Part shown: one piece after another, positions 19,561-27,491 of the stretch | Layout of the letters: every line of letters begins with the position of its first letter | Position numbering within the stretch: position 1 is the stretch's first letter | Position numbers and translations under genes: made by a program | The notes under the pieces: generated by a model | The model's database searches: none | What the model was told of the DNA's origin: nothing | Seen by the model: the letters and a program-made list of their open reading frames with translations, nothing else | Origin: Carboxylicivirga sediminis | GTDB taxonomy: Bacteria > Bacteroidota > Bacteroidia > Bacteroidales > Marinilabiliaceae | DNA: 57,813 nucleotides | Assembly (NCBI RefSeq): GCF_018156225.1 | Contig: NZ_JAGTAR010000035.1 | Span: forward strand, 1 to 57,813 | Direction: 5' to 3'

Positions 19561-19578
19561 AATGAACGTTCGTTCATT
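19561..19578. promoter_or_regulatory. Palindromic operator 1 for the TetR regulator
   Basis: A perfect inverted repeat, AATGAACG-TT-CGTTCATT, upstream of the -7 element. It probably overlaps the -33 region of the regulator's promoter, as expected for a TetR repressor site. Confidence 0.75.
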
Positions 19579-19591
19579 AAGAAAGAATATT

Positions 19592-19599
19592 TACATTTG
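19592..19599 (+). promoter_or_regulatory. Predicted -7 promoter element of the TetR/efflux genes
   Basis: TACATTTG matches the Bacteroidota TAnnTTTG element exactly. It sits between the two palindromic operators, so repressor at either site could block it. Confidence 0.6.
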
Positions 19600-19606
19600 C
19601 CAAATA

Positions 19607-19624
19607 AATGAACGTTCATTCATT
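19607..19624. promoter_or_regulatory. Palindromic operator 2 for the TetR regulator
   Basis: AATGAACG-TT-CATTCATT is the same site as operator 1 with one change in the right half. The two centres are 46 bp apart, and this copy lies at or just after the predicted transcription start. Confidence 0.7.
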
Positions 19625-19650
19625 AATGAATAGATAAATAATAGTACACC

Positions 19651-20223
19651 ATGCAGGTCAGAGGAAAAGTAAAAGACAAAAAAGGTGCGATTTTGAATGC
19701 AGCACTCACGCTGGTAACCAAATATGGTTTACACGGCATCAGCATGAAGATGATTGCCGAAGAAGCTGATATTGCTGCCGGAACCATTTATGTACATTTT
19801 AAGAATAAGGAAGAGATGCTGGCATCGCTGTTTAGTAATATCACCAGTGAAATTAATCTGCTGGTGGAGGAACTGTACCGCCCCAATGAGCTGTTTAAGG
19901 ATAACTTTATTCGCATATGGAGCGAGGTGTTAAAGGTGTATATCAACGATCAGCGCGTGCCCGATTTCATTAACCAGTATGCCTATTCGGCCAGCGACAA
20001 CAGTGACGAAAAAGAGCGTCTGTTAACACCCGTGTACGACCTGATTGAGAAGGCCCGTAAAGATGGCATCGTTAAACATTTTCCTTTAACCGGACTAATA
20101 GCTCTGATACATGGTCCTTTAGTTTCACTTGTACGAATGGGCCGGGATACCGATTTGCTTACCAAAGATATTGATGTAACCATGTATGCCGAGGCATGCT
20201 GGAATGCTATAAGTGCTCACTAA
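19651..20223 (+). CDS. TetR/AcrR family transcriptional regulator
   Basis: A 190-residue TetR-family repressor. The N-terminal HTH (about residues 8-53) carries the family pattern: AILNAALTLVTKYGLHGIS, then MKMIAEEADIAAGTIYVHF with the usual Tyr-Val-His-Phe, and KNKEEMLASLF. The C-terminal domain, all helical, would bind an inducer that is not identifiable. Two near-identical palindromes flank its promoter, so it almost certainly represses itself. The TolC, HlyD and ABC permease genes follow on the same strand, 103 bases after its stop. By analogy with many TetR efflux loci, it probably controls them and responds to a compound they export. Confidence 0.93.
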   Translation: MQVRGKVKDKKGAILNAALTLVTKYGLHGISMKMIAEEADIAAGTIYVHFKNKEEMLASLFSNITSEINLLVEELYRPNELFKDNFIRIWSEVLKVYINDQRVPDFINQYAYSASDNSDEKERLLTPVYDLIEKARKDGIVKHFPLTGLIALIHGPLVSLVRMGRDTDLLTKDIDVTMYAEACWNAISAH

Positions 20224-20326
20224 TGTTATTTAAATCTATTGAATATATAGGATTGAAATTATTGAGTAATCAAGTTATAATGCAGGTAATGTTGATGAGC
20301 AGATAATAATACAAAACTGAAGATTG

Positions 20327-21748
20327 ATGAGAACAAAAATTATTGCGTTGGTGCTAATGCTTTTTGCCGTAAAGGTAAATGGACAGACGCTGCAATCAGA
20401 TACAGGTAAAACGGATTTTCTGGTGCTGGCTGAAGCAGCACTTGAGCATAATAAAAGCTTGCAAAACCAGCAGCTTGAACTAGAGAAGATGGGGTTGACA
20501 CAAAAGCAGATTTACCATACGTACATACCCACGCTGGAAGCAAGCGGCTCTTATGCCTATTCCAAAGGTCAATTGAATATCGATACTGATCCGATTCCGT
20601 TTACCTTACCGGGGATGACACTGCCAATACCTGGCATGGGACCCGTTGAACTGCCCCCTATGAACCTGGCTATACCGGGCATCGATCAGGGTTTGGATTT
20701 TAATGGTAATTTATGGATGGGAGGGCTGACAGCCAAGTGGACTTTGTTCACCGGCCTTAAAGCACCCTATCTGGGCAAAGCGATGAAGCATAAGATTCAG
20801 GCTACTGAGCACCTGCTCAATCAAAGCGAAGCCGATATAATTGAAGAGTTGGCAGTTTACTACGATAAAGTAGCCCTTTTGGCACAGGCAGAAAAGCTAT
20901 TGAAGGAGAGTGAAAAGCGCCTTAATCGTGAAGCTGAAGTGGCACAGCGGGCGCTTAGCGAAGGCTTAATCACGCAGCATGATTATCAAAAGATTGAGAT
21001 TGCGCGTCTCGACCTGGCATCACGTCAAATTGAGCTACGTGGCAACCGTCAGTTGCTGCAGTTAAAGCTACAACAGTTAACCGGCTTGTCGGTGGATGAG
21101 GTGGCCAATATTAACGTGGATTTAATACCGATGAAAACCATGGCCACTCAGGGTAGCTACATGGATCGGCCGGAGCTGAAAGCCCTTGACGAGGCTATAA
21201 TGGCATCAGAGTACAAACTAAAGAGCGAGTCAAGCGGCTATCTGCCCAAGGTGCAGGCTTTTGCAACGCATCAGTATGCCGGATTTAAAAATGGCGAGCT
21301 GGGGCCTGTGGGCTTTAACGAAATAAGTGCCTATCCGCTGAATGCTGTTGGCGTGGGATTTAAGTGGGAACTGTTTGATGGTTTCCACACACACGATGAG
21401 CGGAAAAAAGCGAAGATTCAGATACAACAAACCCAGAACAAGCGAGCTGATGCGGCCGAAATGTTGATGTTAAACTATAACAATGCCATTAATAACTATC
21501 AGGTGACAACCGCCCAGGAGGCTTTGCGGGCCAAGCAGCAGGAGGTGTCCAAGCGTAGCCTGCAGATTTCTTACAAAGAGTATCAGAACGGCTTAATTAA
21601 GGTGAGTGAGTTTCTGGAGGCACAAACCGATTACGAAAAGTCGGTGTTGGATTACTATCAAACAGTGTATGAGCAACGACAAAGTGCTGTTAAGCTGTTG
21701 AACGCAACCGGTGAACTTAACCTGGAAACCATTAGAAACTTAAAATAA
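20327..21748 (+). CDS. TolC-family outer membrane efflux protein
   Basis: A 473-residue outer-membrane channel of the TolC/OEP family, the exit duct for the HlyD-like adaptor and ABC-2 permease that follow. ATG 20327 is preferred over an in-frame TTG three bases earlier; it starts a signal peptide (about 1-20, ending VNGQ). Two OEP repeats are visible with long alpha-helical coiled-coil stretches (for example EKLLKESEKRLNREAEVAQR) and a conserved second-repeat segment (YKEYQNGLIKVSEFLEAQTD). Unusual is a Pro/Met/Leu-rich insertion at about residues 88-121 with repeated IPGM and LPPM-like motifs, lying in the first beta-barrel region. The family assignment is firm; the exported compound is unknown. 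Confidence 0.92.
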   Translation: MRTKIIALVLMLFAVKVNGQTLQSDTGKTDFLVLAEAALEHNKSLQNQQLELEKMGLTQKQIYHTYIPTLEASGSYAYSKGQLNIDTDPIPFTLPGMTLPIPGMGPVELPPMNLAIPGIDQGLDFNGNLWMGGLTAKWTLFTGLKAPYLGKAMKHKIQATEHLLNQSEADIIEELAVYYDKVALLAQAEKLLKESEKRLNREAEVAQRALSEGLITQHDYQKIEIARLDLASRQIELRGNRQLLQLKLQQLTGLSVDEVANINVDLIPMKTMATQGSYMDRPELKALDEAIMASEYKLKSESSGYLPKVQAFATHQYAGFKNGELGPVGFNEISAYPLNAVGVGFKWELFDGFHTHDERKKAKIQIQQTQNKRADAAEMLMLNYNNAINNYQVTTAQEALRAKQQEVSKRSLQISYKEYQNGLIKVSEFLEAQTDYEKSVLDYYQTVYEQRQSAVKLLNATGELNLETIRNLK

Positions 21749-21769
21749 CAAAACTGCTGAACGTAGCTA

Positions 21770-22759
21770 ATGAAAAAATATTATAACATGAAAACTTTAC
21801 ACTTTTGGCAATTCGCCATGATAGCATTACTGGCAGTGGCCTGTCAGAATAAACCCATTGAAGGCATACAGGGAAAAGTAAAACGCGATGCACTGATGGT
21901 GGTATCGAAGTATCCTGGTCGTATAATAGAAATGTACGCTATTGAAGGTCAGCAGGTGAATAAGGGTGATACAATAATGCTTTTGGATATGCCTGAAGTG
22001 GAAGCAAAGCTAAACCAGGCAAATGGGGCAGTGAGTGCAGCTAAGGCACAATATCAAATGGCTTTGCACGGGGCTACCAACGAGCAGTTGGAACATGTAA
22101 TGGCTAAGCTGGACGCTGTAACAGAGCAGTATAACTACGCACAAAAATCCTATGAGCGTATTAATAACATGTTTAAAGACAGTATGGTGTCGGTGCAGCA
22201 GCACGATGAGGTGTATATGAAATACCAATCGGCCAAAGCACAATACAATGGCGTGAAAGCCAAATACGAAGAGGTGAAGAAAGGCGTGCGCGACGAGAAA
22301 GTACAAATGGCGCTGGGTACCTACGAACGGGCCAAAGGTGCTTTGGAAGAGGCACAGGTGGCTTATGCCGAACGCTTTATTGTAGCACCTCAGAACATGA
22401 CCATTGAAACCATTGCCCTGCACGAGGGCGAGCTGGTGCTGCCCGGCTACGGCATTGCTACAGGCTACCGCTTGAGCGAAGCTTTTTTTCGTTTTACAGT
22501 ATCCGAAAGCAGGGTGGGTGAATTCTCAATCGGTGATCAGGTCAAGATAATTTCGCCATTTACCAGGCAGGAATACCAGGCACGTATTGTGTCCATTAAG
22601 CAACTGACACGCTATGCCGACGTCACCTCAGCATTTCCGGAATACGAATTAAGTGAATCGGTTTATGAGCTAAAGGCTTCTCCAATGCAGGGTGAAGATG
22701 TGACTGAGTTGCTGACTAATATATCTGTCATACTGAAAAACCAAAGCGGTAATGAATAA
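21770..22759 (+). CDS. HlyD-family periplasmic adaptor (membrane fusion) lipoprotein
   Basis: A 329-residue membrane-fusion protein linking an inner-membrane transporter to TolC. A lipobox (LLAVACQ, Cys at about 25) implies lipid anchoring. Lipoyl-like half-domains lie at about 45-75 (GRIIEMYAIEGQQVNKGDTI) and about 205-230 (MTIETIALHEGELVLPGYG), flanking a long coiled-coil hairpin (about 78-195). A beta-barrel domain follows. An alternative ATG at 21788 would shorten the signal peptide and also fit the lipobox. It begins 21 bases after the TolC gene and overlaps the permease gene by 8 bases, so the three are one operon. Confidence 0.9.
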   Translation: MKKYYNMKTLHFWQFAMIALLAVACQNKPIEGIQGKVKRDALMVVSKYPGRIIEMYAIEGQQVNKGDTIMLLDMPEVEAKLNQANGAVSAAKAQYQMALHGATNEQLEHVMAKLDAVTEQYNYAQKSYERINNMFKDSMVSVQQHDEVYMKYQSAKAQYNGVKAKYEEVKKGVRDEKVQMALGTYERAKGALEEAQVAYAERFIVAPQNMTIETIALHEGELVLPGYGIATGYRLSEAFFRFTVSESRVGEFSIGDQVKIISPFTRQEYQARIVSIKQLTRYADVTSAFPEYELSESVYELKASPMQGEDVTELLTNISVILKNQSGNE

Positions 22760-23903
22760 TTTTATTGACTTAATCAAGCGGGAGTTCCGGCTCTTTGCCA
22801 GTAACTCAGTGGTACTCGCCATTTTTATTGGTGCACCCTTGCTCTATGGATTGTTGCTGGGAGCTGTGTACAGTAAAGGAAAGGTCGATAATTTGCCCAT
22901 CCTTGTCGTTGATATGGACGATTCACCTATGAGCCATCGTGCTATTGAGATGTTGAATGATGCAGAGGTGTTGACAGTAACAGTGCACTATGATCAGCAG
23001 GAGGTGCGTAAAGGCATCATTACAGATGGGTATGAAGCGGTTGTTACCATTCCCTATCGGTTTGAAGCAGATATTATTCAAAAGCGCCACCCTGAAATTC
23101 AGGTGGAGGTGAATACGGCCAATATACTGCCGGCCAATTATGCAGCCAAAGCCATACAGGTGGCACTTGGCACGCTTAATGCAGGGATTGAAATACAGAG
23201 CCTAACCAAAACAGGCATGCCACTGACAACGGCCAAGGAAAGCTATGAAGCTTTTAGCGTTAATTATGCCCGGTTTTTTAATAAGTCGGCTAATTATATG
23301 ACCTTTTTGTGGCCGGGTGTACTTGGCGTTATCCTTCAGCAGGTGTTTATGCTGGCTATGGCCCTTAGCTTTGCCCGCGAGCAGGAAGAAAATACTTTTC
23401 TCACAGAATTTTATCCTCGGGTACGCAATCCCTGGTATGCGATGCTTATCAAGTCATTGCCTTTTTGGCTGATGGGCCTTGGTGTGCTGGCTGCTTTGTG
23501 GGCTATGTTTCCCTTGTTCAAAGTTCCGATGCAGGTGCATGGTTTGGGGATGATTGCTTTACTGGCAGGCTTGATTTTCTCCGTCACGATGATGGGTATT
23601 TCAGTTAGTTTGGCTATCCCCAGTCAGTTAAAAGCAACCGAAGTGCTGATGGTTATCGCTACACCAAGTTTTATTTTAAGTGGATTTACCTGGCCCTTAT
23701 CACAAATGCCCGATTGGGTGGTGGGGCTGGCTAACACCATTCCGCTCACGCATTTCCTCGAAGGCTTGAGGAAGCTGATGTTTTATGGGGCTACGCTTAA
23801 TGATATTTGGCCACAATTGTCAGGATTACTATATATATCAGTGTTTTTCATGGTGCTTAACTATATCCTGTTTAAGACTATTCCCAGATTGCGCATGAGA
23901 TAG
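22752..23903 (+). CDS. ABC-2 type transporter permease
   Basis: A 383-residue ABC-2 permease of the YhhJ/YbhR kind. One membrane helix near the N-terminus (about 20-42) is followed by a large periplasmic domain (about 45-175, with ILVVDMDDSPMS), then five membrane helices (about 183 to 370). The conserved segment near TPSFILSGFTWPLSQMP is typical. Such permeases work with a separate ATPase, but no ATP-binding protein gene and only one permease are encoded here. Either an ATPase elsewhere serves it, or it moves substrates by another mechanism. It overlaps the HlyD gene by 8 bases and ends in a strong terminator. Confidence 0.9.
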   Translation: MNNFIDLIKREFRLFASNSVVLAIFIGAPLLYGLLLGAVYSKGKVDNLPILVVDMDDSPMSHRAIEMLNDAEVLTVTVHYDQQEVRKGIITDGYEAVVTIPYRFEADIIQKRHPEIQVEVNTANILPANYAAKAIQVALGTLNAGIEIQSLTKTGMPLTTAKESYEAFSVNYARFFNKSANYMTFLWPGVLGVILQQVFMLAMALSFAREQEENTFLTEFYPRVRNPWYAMLIKSLPFWLMGLGVLAALWAMFPLFKVPMQVHGLGMIALLAGLIFSVTMMGISVSLAIPSQLKATEVLMVIATPSFILSGFTWPLSQMPDWVVGLANTIPLTHFLEGLRKLMFYGATLNDIWPQLSGLLYISVFFMVLNYILFKTIPRLRMR

Positions 23904-23927
23904 AATCTGATAAATATATTAAAGAAC

Positions 23928-23963
23928 AAGCTGATGAGGAGTATTCCTGGTCAGCTTTTTTTT
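23928..23963 (+). terminator. Intrinsic terminator of the efflux operon
   Basis: A 7-bp AAGCTGA/TCAGCTT stem (23928-23934 with 23951-23957), with a nested AGGA/TCCT pairing, followed by T8. Confidence 0.85.
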
Positions 23964-24000
23964 ATTTTTACTTACAGATTGCCGGTATTGAATAAATATC

Positions 24001-24008
24001 TATTTTTG
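24001..24008 (+). promoter_or_regulatory. Predicted -7 promoter element
   Basis: TATTTTTG matches TAnnTTTG exactly, with a TTG 19 bases upstream that could act as the -33 element. It lies 32 bases before the envelope protein gene at 24041. Confidence 0.55.
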
Positions 24009-24040
24009 AGAATCACACATCAATATTTAACCAAACCATC

Positions 24041-24604
24041 ATGATGAAAAACTTCTTGTTAATTGCTATGTTTCTACTTGCAATTTCGCAAAGCAACCTA
24101 ATTGCCCAGTCGCAAACAGACAGTACAGAATTTCATAAAATTGCAGATAAAATCTCTCTGGGTATTGGCCTGGGGCAGGATTATGGCGGAATAGGAGCCA
24201 ATCTATTAGTCTATCCAAGTGAAAATATTGGTTTGTTTGGTGGTGCAGGTTATGCTTTAGCCGGTGTGGGCTATAATGTCGGACTGAAGTATCGGTTTTT
24301 TTCAAGGAATAACCCAAGAACTAATTTTTATGTGATAGGGATGTATGGCTATAATGCGGCTGTTAAGGTCGAAAATGGAGAGCGTTTTGATAAATTGTTT
24401 TATGGCCCGTCTGTCGGTTTTGGTATTGACACAGGTAAGCGCTCGTACAAAAAAGGTTATTGGACAATTGCGATTTTAGTTCCTTTTCGTAATTCAAAAG
24501 TGGATGATTACCTCGATGAATTGGAAGACGATTATGGTGTTAAATTCGATCAAAAGTTTTGGCCGATTGCCTTTTCAATTGGTTACCGCTTTGCTTTAGA
24601 TTAA
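24041..24604 (+). CDS. Small outer-membrane beta-barrel-like protein, unknown function
   Basis: A 187-residue exported protein not assigned to a named family. It has a signal peptide (about 1-23, ending LIAQ) followed by about eight amphipathic strands rich in Gly and aromatics (GIGLGQDYGGIGANLLVYP, LFGGAGYALAGVGYNVGL, YRFF), ending with GYRFALD, an aromatic-containing C-terminus typical of outer-membrane barrels. It resembles small OmpA/OmpW-like eight-strand barrels. A run of acidic residues lies near 155-170. It is probably monocistronic with the promoter at 24001; the gene at 24723 follows after 118 bases. Envelope location is well supported; function is not. Confidence 0.7.
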   Translation: MMKNFLLIAMFLLAISQSNLIAQSQTDSTEFHKIADKISLGIGLGQDYGGIGANLLVYPSENIGLFGGAGYALAGVGYNVGLKYRFFSRNNPRTNFYVIGMYGYNAAVKVENGERFDKLFYGPSVGFGIDTGKRSYKKGYWTIAILVPFRNSKVDDYLDELEDDYGVKFDQKFWPIAFSIGYRFALD

Positions 24605-24722
24605 TTGGTTTTGACCAAATATTAAATTATACATGATAAAATAAATTGTCTGGAAAGCTATCTTTCTAATTATCCTAAATGTATTGTAAGTATGCTTTAT
24701 CAGAGCAAAAAAAACAGGAAGA

Positions 24723-25262
24723 ATGAAAAATGTTAAACTTCTGATCGTCGTATTAATCAGCTTTATTTCTGTCGTTTGTTCGGCTCAGGAACAAATTTCA
24801 GCTACATCAACGTTATATATCGTTCGAACTTCAAGCCTTGGTGCTGCAATGAATTTCAAATTCTTCATGGATGACCAATATCTTGGCAAATTCAATTACG
24901 GAAAGTATTTTAAATTGGAAGTGCCAGCAGGCGAACATGTTATATGGGCAAAGGCAGAAAATCGCTCCTATGTAAAAGCAACATTAGAGGCTGGGCAAAC
25001 CTATGTTATTAATGCAGAACCAAAAATGGGGGCCATGAAAGCCAGTGTAGCACTAAAAGCCATTAATGAGCCGACAGAAAAAGAGATGGAACGAATCATT
25101 AAGTACATCAATAAGAAGAAACTACTGATTTACGACAAGGATAAAAGGGAAGCAGAGCAAAAGGATTATGCAGGTTTGATTGAAAAAGGTATGCAACACT
25201 ATAATGAAAAGGTATCGGGAGCACCGGATTTAGAGATTTTACATAAAGCAACTACTCTCTAA
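24723..25262 (+). CDS. DUF2846-like exported protein
   Basis: A 179-residue exported protein resembling the DUF2846 family. The signal peptide is at about 1-21 (ending VCSAQ). The core at about 28-105 shows the usual order: an ATSTLYIVRTSSLG strand, then FMDDQYLGKFNYGKYFKLEVPAGEH, then a G-Q-T-Y-V-I-N strand. A charged helical tail follows (KYINKKKLLIYDKDKREAEQKDYA). Members of this family sit in the periplasm or outer membrane and their function is not known. Whether it is co-transcribed with the gene at 24041 is unclear. Confidence 0.65.
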   Translation: MKNVKLLIVVLISFISVVCSAQEQISATSTLYIVRTSSLGAAMNFKFFMDDQYLGKFNYGKYFKLEVPAGEHVIWAKAENRSYVKATLEAGQTYVINAEPKMGAMKASVALKAINEPTEKEMERIIKYINKKKLLIYDKDKREAEQKDYAGLIEKGMQHYNEKVSGAPDLEILHKATTL

Positions 25263-25329
25263 ATATTAGGGCATAATCACATAGGGATTAGTATTTCAAA
25301 AAAAAATAGCGAAAAGCTAAGAATTGTTC

Positions 25330-25337
25330 TATTTTTG
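25330..25337 (+). promoter_or_regulatory. Predicted -7 promoter element of fabG
   Basis: TATTTTTG, an exact TAnnTTTG match 122 bases upstream of fabG. It implies a leader of about 115 bases that contains a hairpin (25358-25382). Confidence 0.5.
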
Positions 25338-25459
25338 TCGGGTTAAGTTTGAAACAGATAGCTTAAGTGGAGGCTTAGCTATAAATTTAACGCATTAATT
25401 TATTGTAATGATGGACAGGTCATTGAAAATAGTCCATCTGAACTATTAAATAGAACAAT

Positions 25460-26206
25460 ATGAAGTTACTAGAAGGAAAAACAGCTATTGTAACCGGTGC
25501 TGCTCGCGGTATTGGTAAAGCAATCGCTATCCGTTTTGCACAAGAAGGTTGTAATGTAGCATTTACTGACCTGGTTATTAACGAAGCTGCTCAGGAAACT
25601 GAAAAGGAGCTTGAAGCACTGGGAGTAAAAGCTAAAGGTTATGCTTCTGATGCAAGTAATTTTGAAGATACACAAAAGGTAGTTGCTGAAATCGTTAAAG
25701 ATTTCGGGCAAGTTGATGTTTTAATCAATAACGCCGGTATTACTAAAGATACCCTGTTGATGCGCATGACTGAGGAGCAGTGGGATGCAGTAATCAACGT
25801 TAACCTGAAGTCGGTATTTAACTTCACTAAAGCAGTTCAGCCAACCATGTTGCGTCAGCGTTCAGGTTCTATCGTTAACATGAGCTCGGTAGTTGGTGTA
25901 AGCGGTAACGCTGGTCAGGCTAACTACTCTGCATCTAAAGCTGGTATGATTGGTTTCACTAAATCAATTGCTAAAGAGTTGGGTTCACGTGGTATCCGTA
26001 GTAACGCTATTGCTCCTGGATTCATCATCACTGAAATGACTGGTAAATTACCTGAAGATGTGAAGAAAGACTGGGAAGCTAAGATTCCGTTGAAGCGTGG
26101 TGGTACACCTGAAGATGTGGCTAATATCTGTGTGTTCTTAGGCTCTGACCTGTCAGCTTATGTAAGTGGACAAACCATCCATGTGTGTGGTGGTATGAAT
26201 ATGTAA
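25460..26206 (+). CDS. fabG: 3-oxoacyl-[acyl-carrier-protein] reductase
   Basis: The NADPH-dependent ketoacyl-ACP reductase of type II fatty acid synthesis, a 248-residue short-chain dehydrogenase of standard length. It shows the TGxxxGIG cofactor motif (VTGAARGIGKA, about residues 12-22), the NNAG motif (LINNAGITKD), the Ser-Tyr-Lys catalytic set (MSSVVG with Ser, then NYSASKAG with YxxxK), and the PGFIITEMTG segment after it. No acyl carrier protein or other fab genes are adjacent. A second role in polyhydroxyalkanoate or butyrate metabolism cannot be excluded from sequence alone. It is monocistronic: its own promoter and a strong terminator flank it. Confidence 0.93.
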   Translation: MKLLEGKTAIVTGAARGIGKAIAIRFAQEGCNVAFTDLVINEAAQETEKELEALGVKAKGYASDASNFEDTQKVVAEIVKDFGQVDVLINNAGITKDTLLMRMTEEQWDAVINVNLKSVFNFTKAVQPTMLRQRSGSIVNMSSVVGVSGNAGQANYSASKAGMIGFTKSIAKELGSRGIRSNAIAPGFIITEMTGKLPEDVKKDWEAKIPLKRGGTPEDVANICVFLGSDLSAYVSGQTIHVCGGMNM

Positions 26207-26229
26207 GAATTTAACTGATATATTCGAGA

Positions 26230-26257
26230 AAGGGTGGTTTTTTAGCCACCCTTTTTT
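26230..26257 (+). terminator. Intrinsic terminator of fabG
   Basis: An 8-bp AAGGGTGG/CCACCCTT stem (26230-26237 with 26246-26253), then a T run. Confidence 0.85.
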
Positions 26258-26286
26258 ATTTTTATAGGCTTGAAGTGCGATGGCAT

Positions 26287-26294
26287 TATTTTTG
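26287..26294 (+). promoter_or_regulatory. Predicted -7 promoter element of the alcohol dehydrogenase operon
   Basis: TATTTTTG, an exact TAnnTTTG match 25 bases before the next start codon. The -33 element is poor. Confidence 0.5.
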
Positions 26295-26318
26295 TTAATA
26301 AACGTTAAACTCTAAATC

Positions 26319-27482
26319 ATGAGAAATTTTACATACGAAGCATCTACCAAAATTTTATTTGGAAAAAACCGCATAGTTGAGATTGGGAATGAAATTCTGC
26401 CATATGGCAATAGTGTTTTATTGGCCTATGGAGGTGGCTCTGTAAAAAAATCAGGACTCTATGATAAGATTGTGGAGGTGCTCAATAATAGTGGTATACG
26501 TCTTGTTGAGCTGGCGGGTATTCAACCCAATCCAAGGGTTGAAAGTGTGCGGGAAGGTATTCGTTTATGCAGGGAGCATGATGTGAAATTTATTCTAGGT
26601 GTTGGTGGAGGTAGTGTTATCGACTGTATCAAAGCCATTGCCATGGGTGTTGCTTATGAAGGTGATGTGTGGGATTTTTATATTCGTAAAGCCAAAATGG
26701 AGAGTGTTTTACCCATAGGCGCAGTATTGACATTAGCAGCTACAGGAAGTGAGATGAATGGCGGAACCGTCATTTCAAATGATGCTACAAAGGAAAAAAG
26801 AGCCACCGGACATGATAGTCTGCGTCCAAAGTTCTCTGTACTCGATCCTACTATTACCTTCACAGTAAATAATTGGCAAACAGCTGCCGGCGTGGTGGAT
26901 GTGATGAGCCACATCTTTGAACAGTATTTTACGCAGGATAAAGGGACATTTGTGCAAGATGCCATGGCTGAAGGCATCTTAAAAACATGCATTCACTATG
27001 GTCCAATCCTTCTTAAGGATCCTGAGAACTATGAAGCCCGAGCCAATATTATGTGGGCTTCGAGCCTGGCCCTTAACGGGCTGACGGCTACTGGTAAGCT
27101 GTCTGGCGATTGGGCTACTCATATGATTGAGCATGAGGTAAGTGCTATTTATGATTTGACCCATGGAGCGGGTCTGGCAATACTCTTTCCGGTATGGATG
27201 GACTATATTCTGGATGAGAAGACAGCGCCTAAGTTAGCTCAGTATAGCCGGAATGTTTGGGGCGTAAAAGAAGATGATGATGTGGAGGCAGCCCGACAGG
27301 GGATTACTAAAACACGCGAGTTTTTCAATGCGATGAATATGCCAGCCAGCCTGGAAGATGTCAAAATTACCAACGAGAACATTGAGGCGATGGCCGAAGG
27401 AGCTTGTAAATTTGGCCCGGTTGGTATGTATAAACGATTAGGTAAAGAAGATGTTGCCGCAATTTTAACCAAAGCCCTGTAA
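26319..27482 (+). CDS. Iron-containing alcohol dehydrogenase, YqhD/BdhA type
   Basis: A 387-residue metal-dependent alcohol dehydrogenase that reduces aldehydes with NAD(P)H, similar to YqhD and butanol dehydrogenase. The Rossmann-like N-terminal domain has the GGGSVKKSGLYD and GVGGGSVIDCIKAIA motifs (about residues 38-110). The four metal ligands are in place: Asp194 and His198 (VVDVMSHIFEQ), His268 (WATHMIEH) and His282 (LTHGAG); the second group also contains His272. The metal is probably Zn or Fe. It would dispose of reducing power or detoxify aldehydes, which fits a fermentative host. It is the first gene of a tight run with the lipoprotein, PBP4 and DUF819 genes (gap of 9 bases to the next). 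Confidence 0.93.
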   Translation: MRNFTYEASTKILFGKNRIVEIGNEILPYGNSVLLAYGGGSVKKSGLYDKIVEVLNNSGIRLVELAGIQPNPRVESVREGIRLCREHDVKFILGVGGGSVIDCIKAIAMGVAYEGDVWDFYIRKAKMESVLPIGAVLTLAATGSEMNGGTVISNDATKEKRATGHDSLRPKFSVLDPTITFTVNNWQTAAGVVDVMSHIFEQYFTQDKGTFVQDAMAEGILKTCIHYGPILLKDPENYEARANIMWASSLALNGLTATGKLSGDWATHMIEHEVSAIYDLTHGAGLAILFPVWMDYILDEKTAPKLAQYSRNVWGVKEDDDVEAARQGITKTREFFNAMNMPASLEDVKITNENIEAMAEGACKFGPVGMYKRLGKEDVAAILTKAL

Positions 27483-27491
27483 GTAAAGTTT

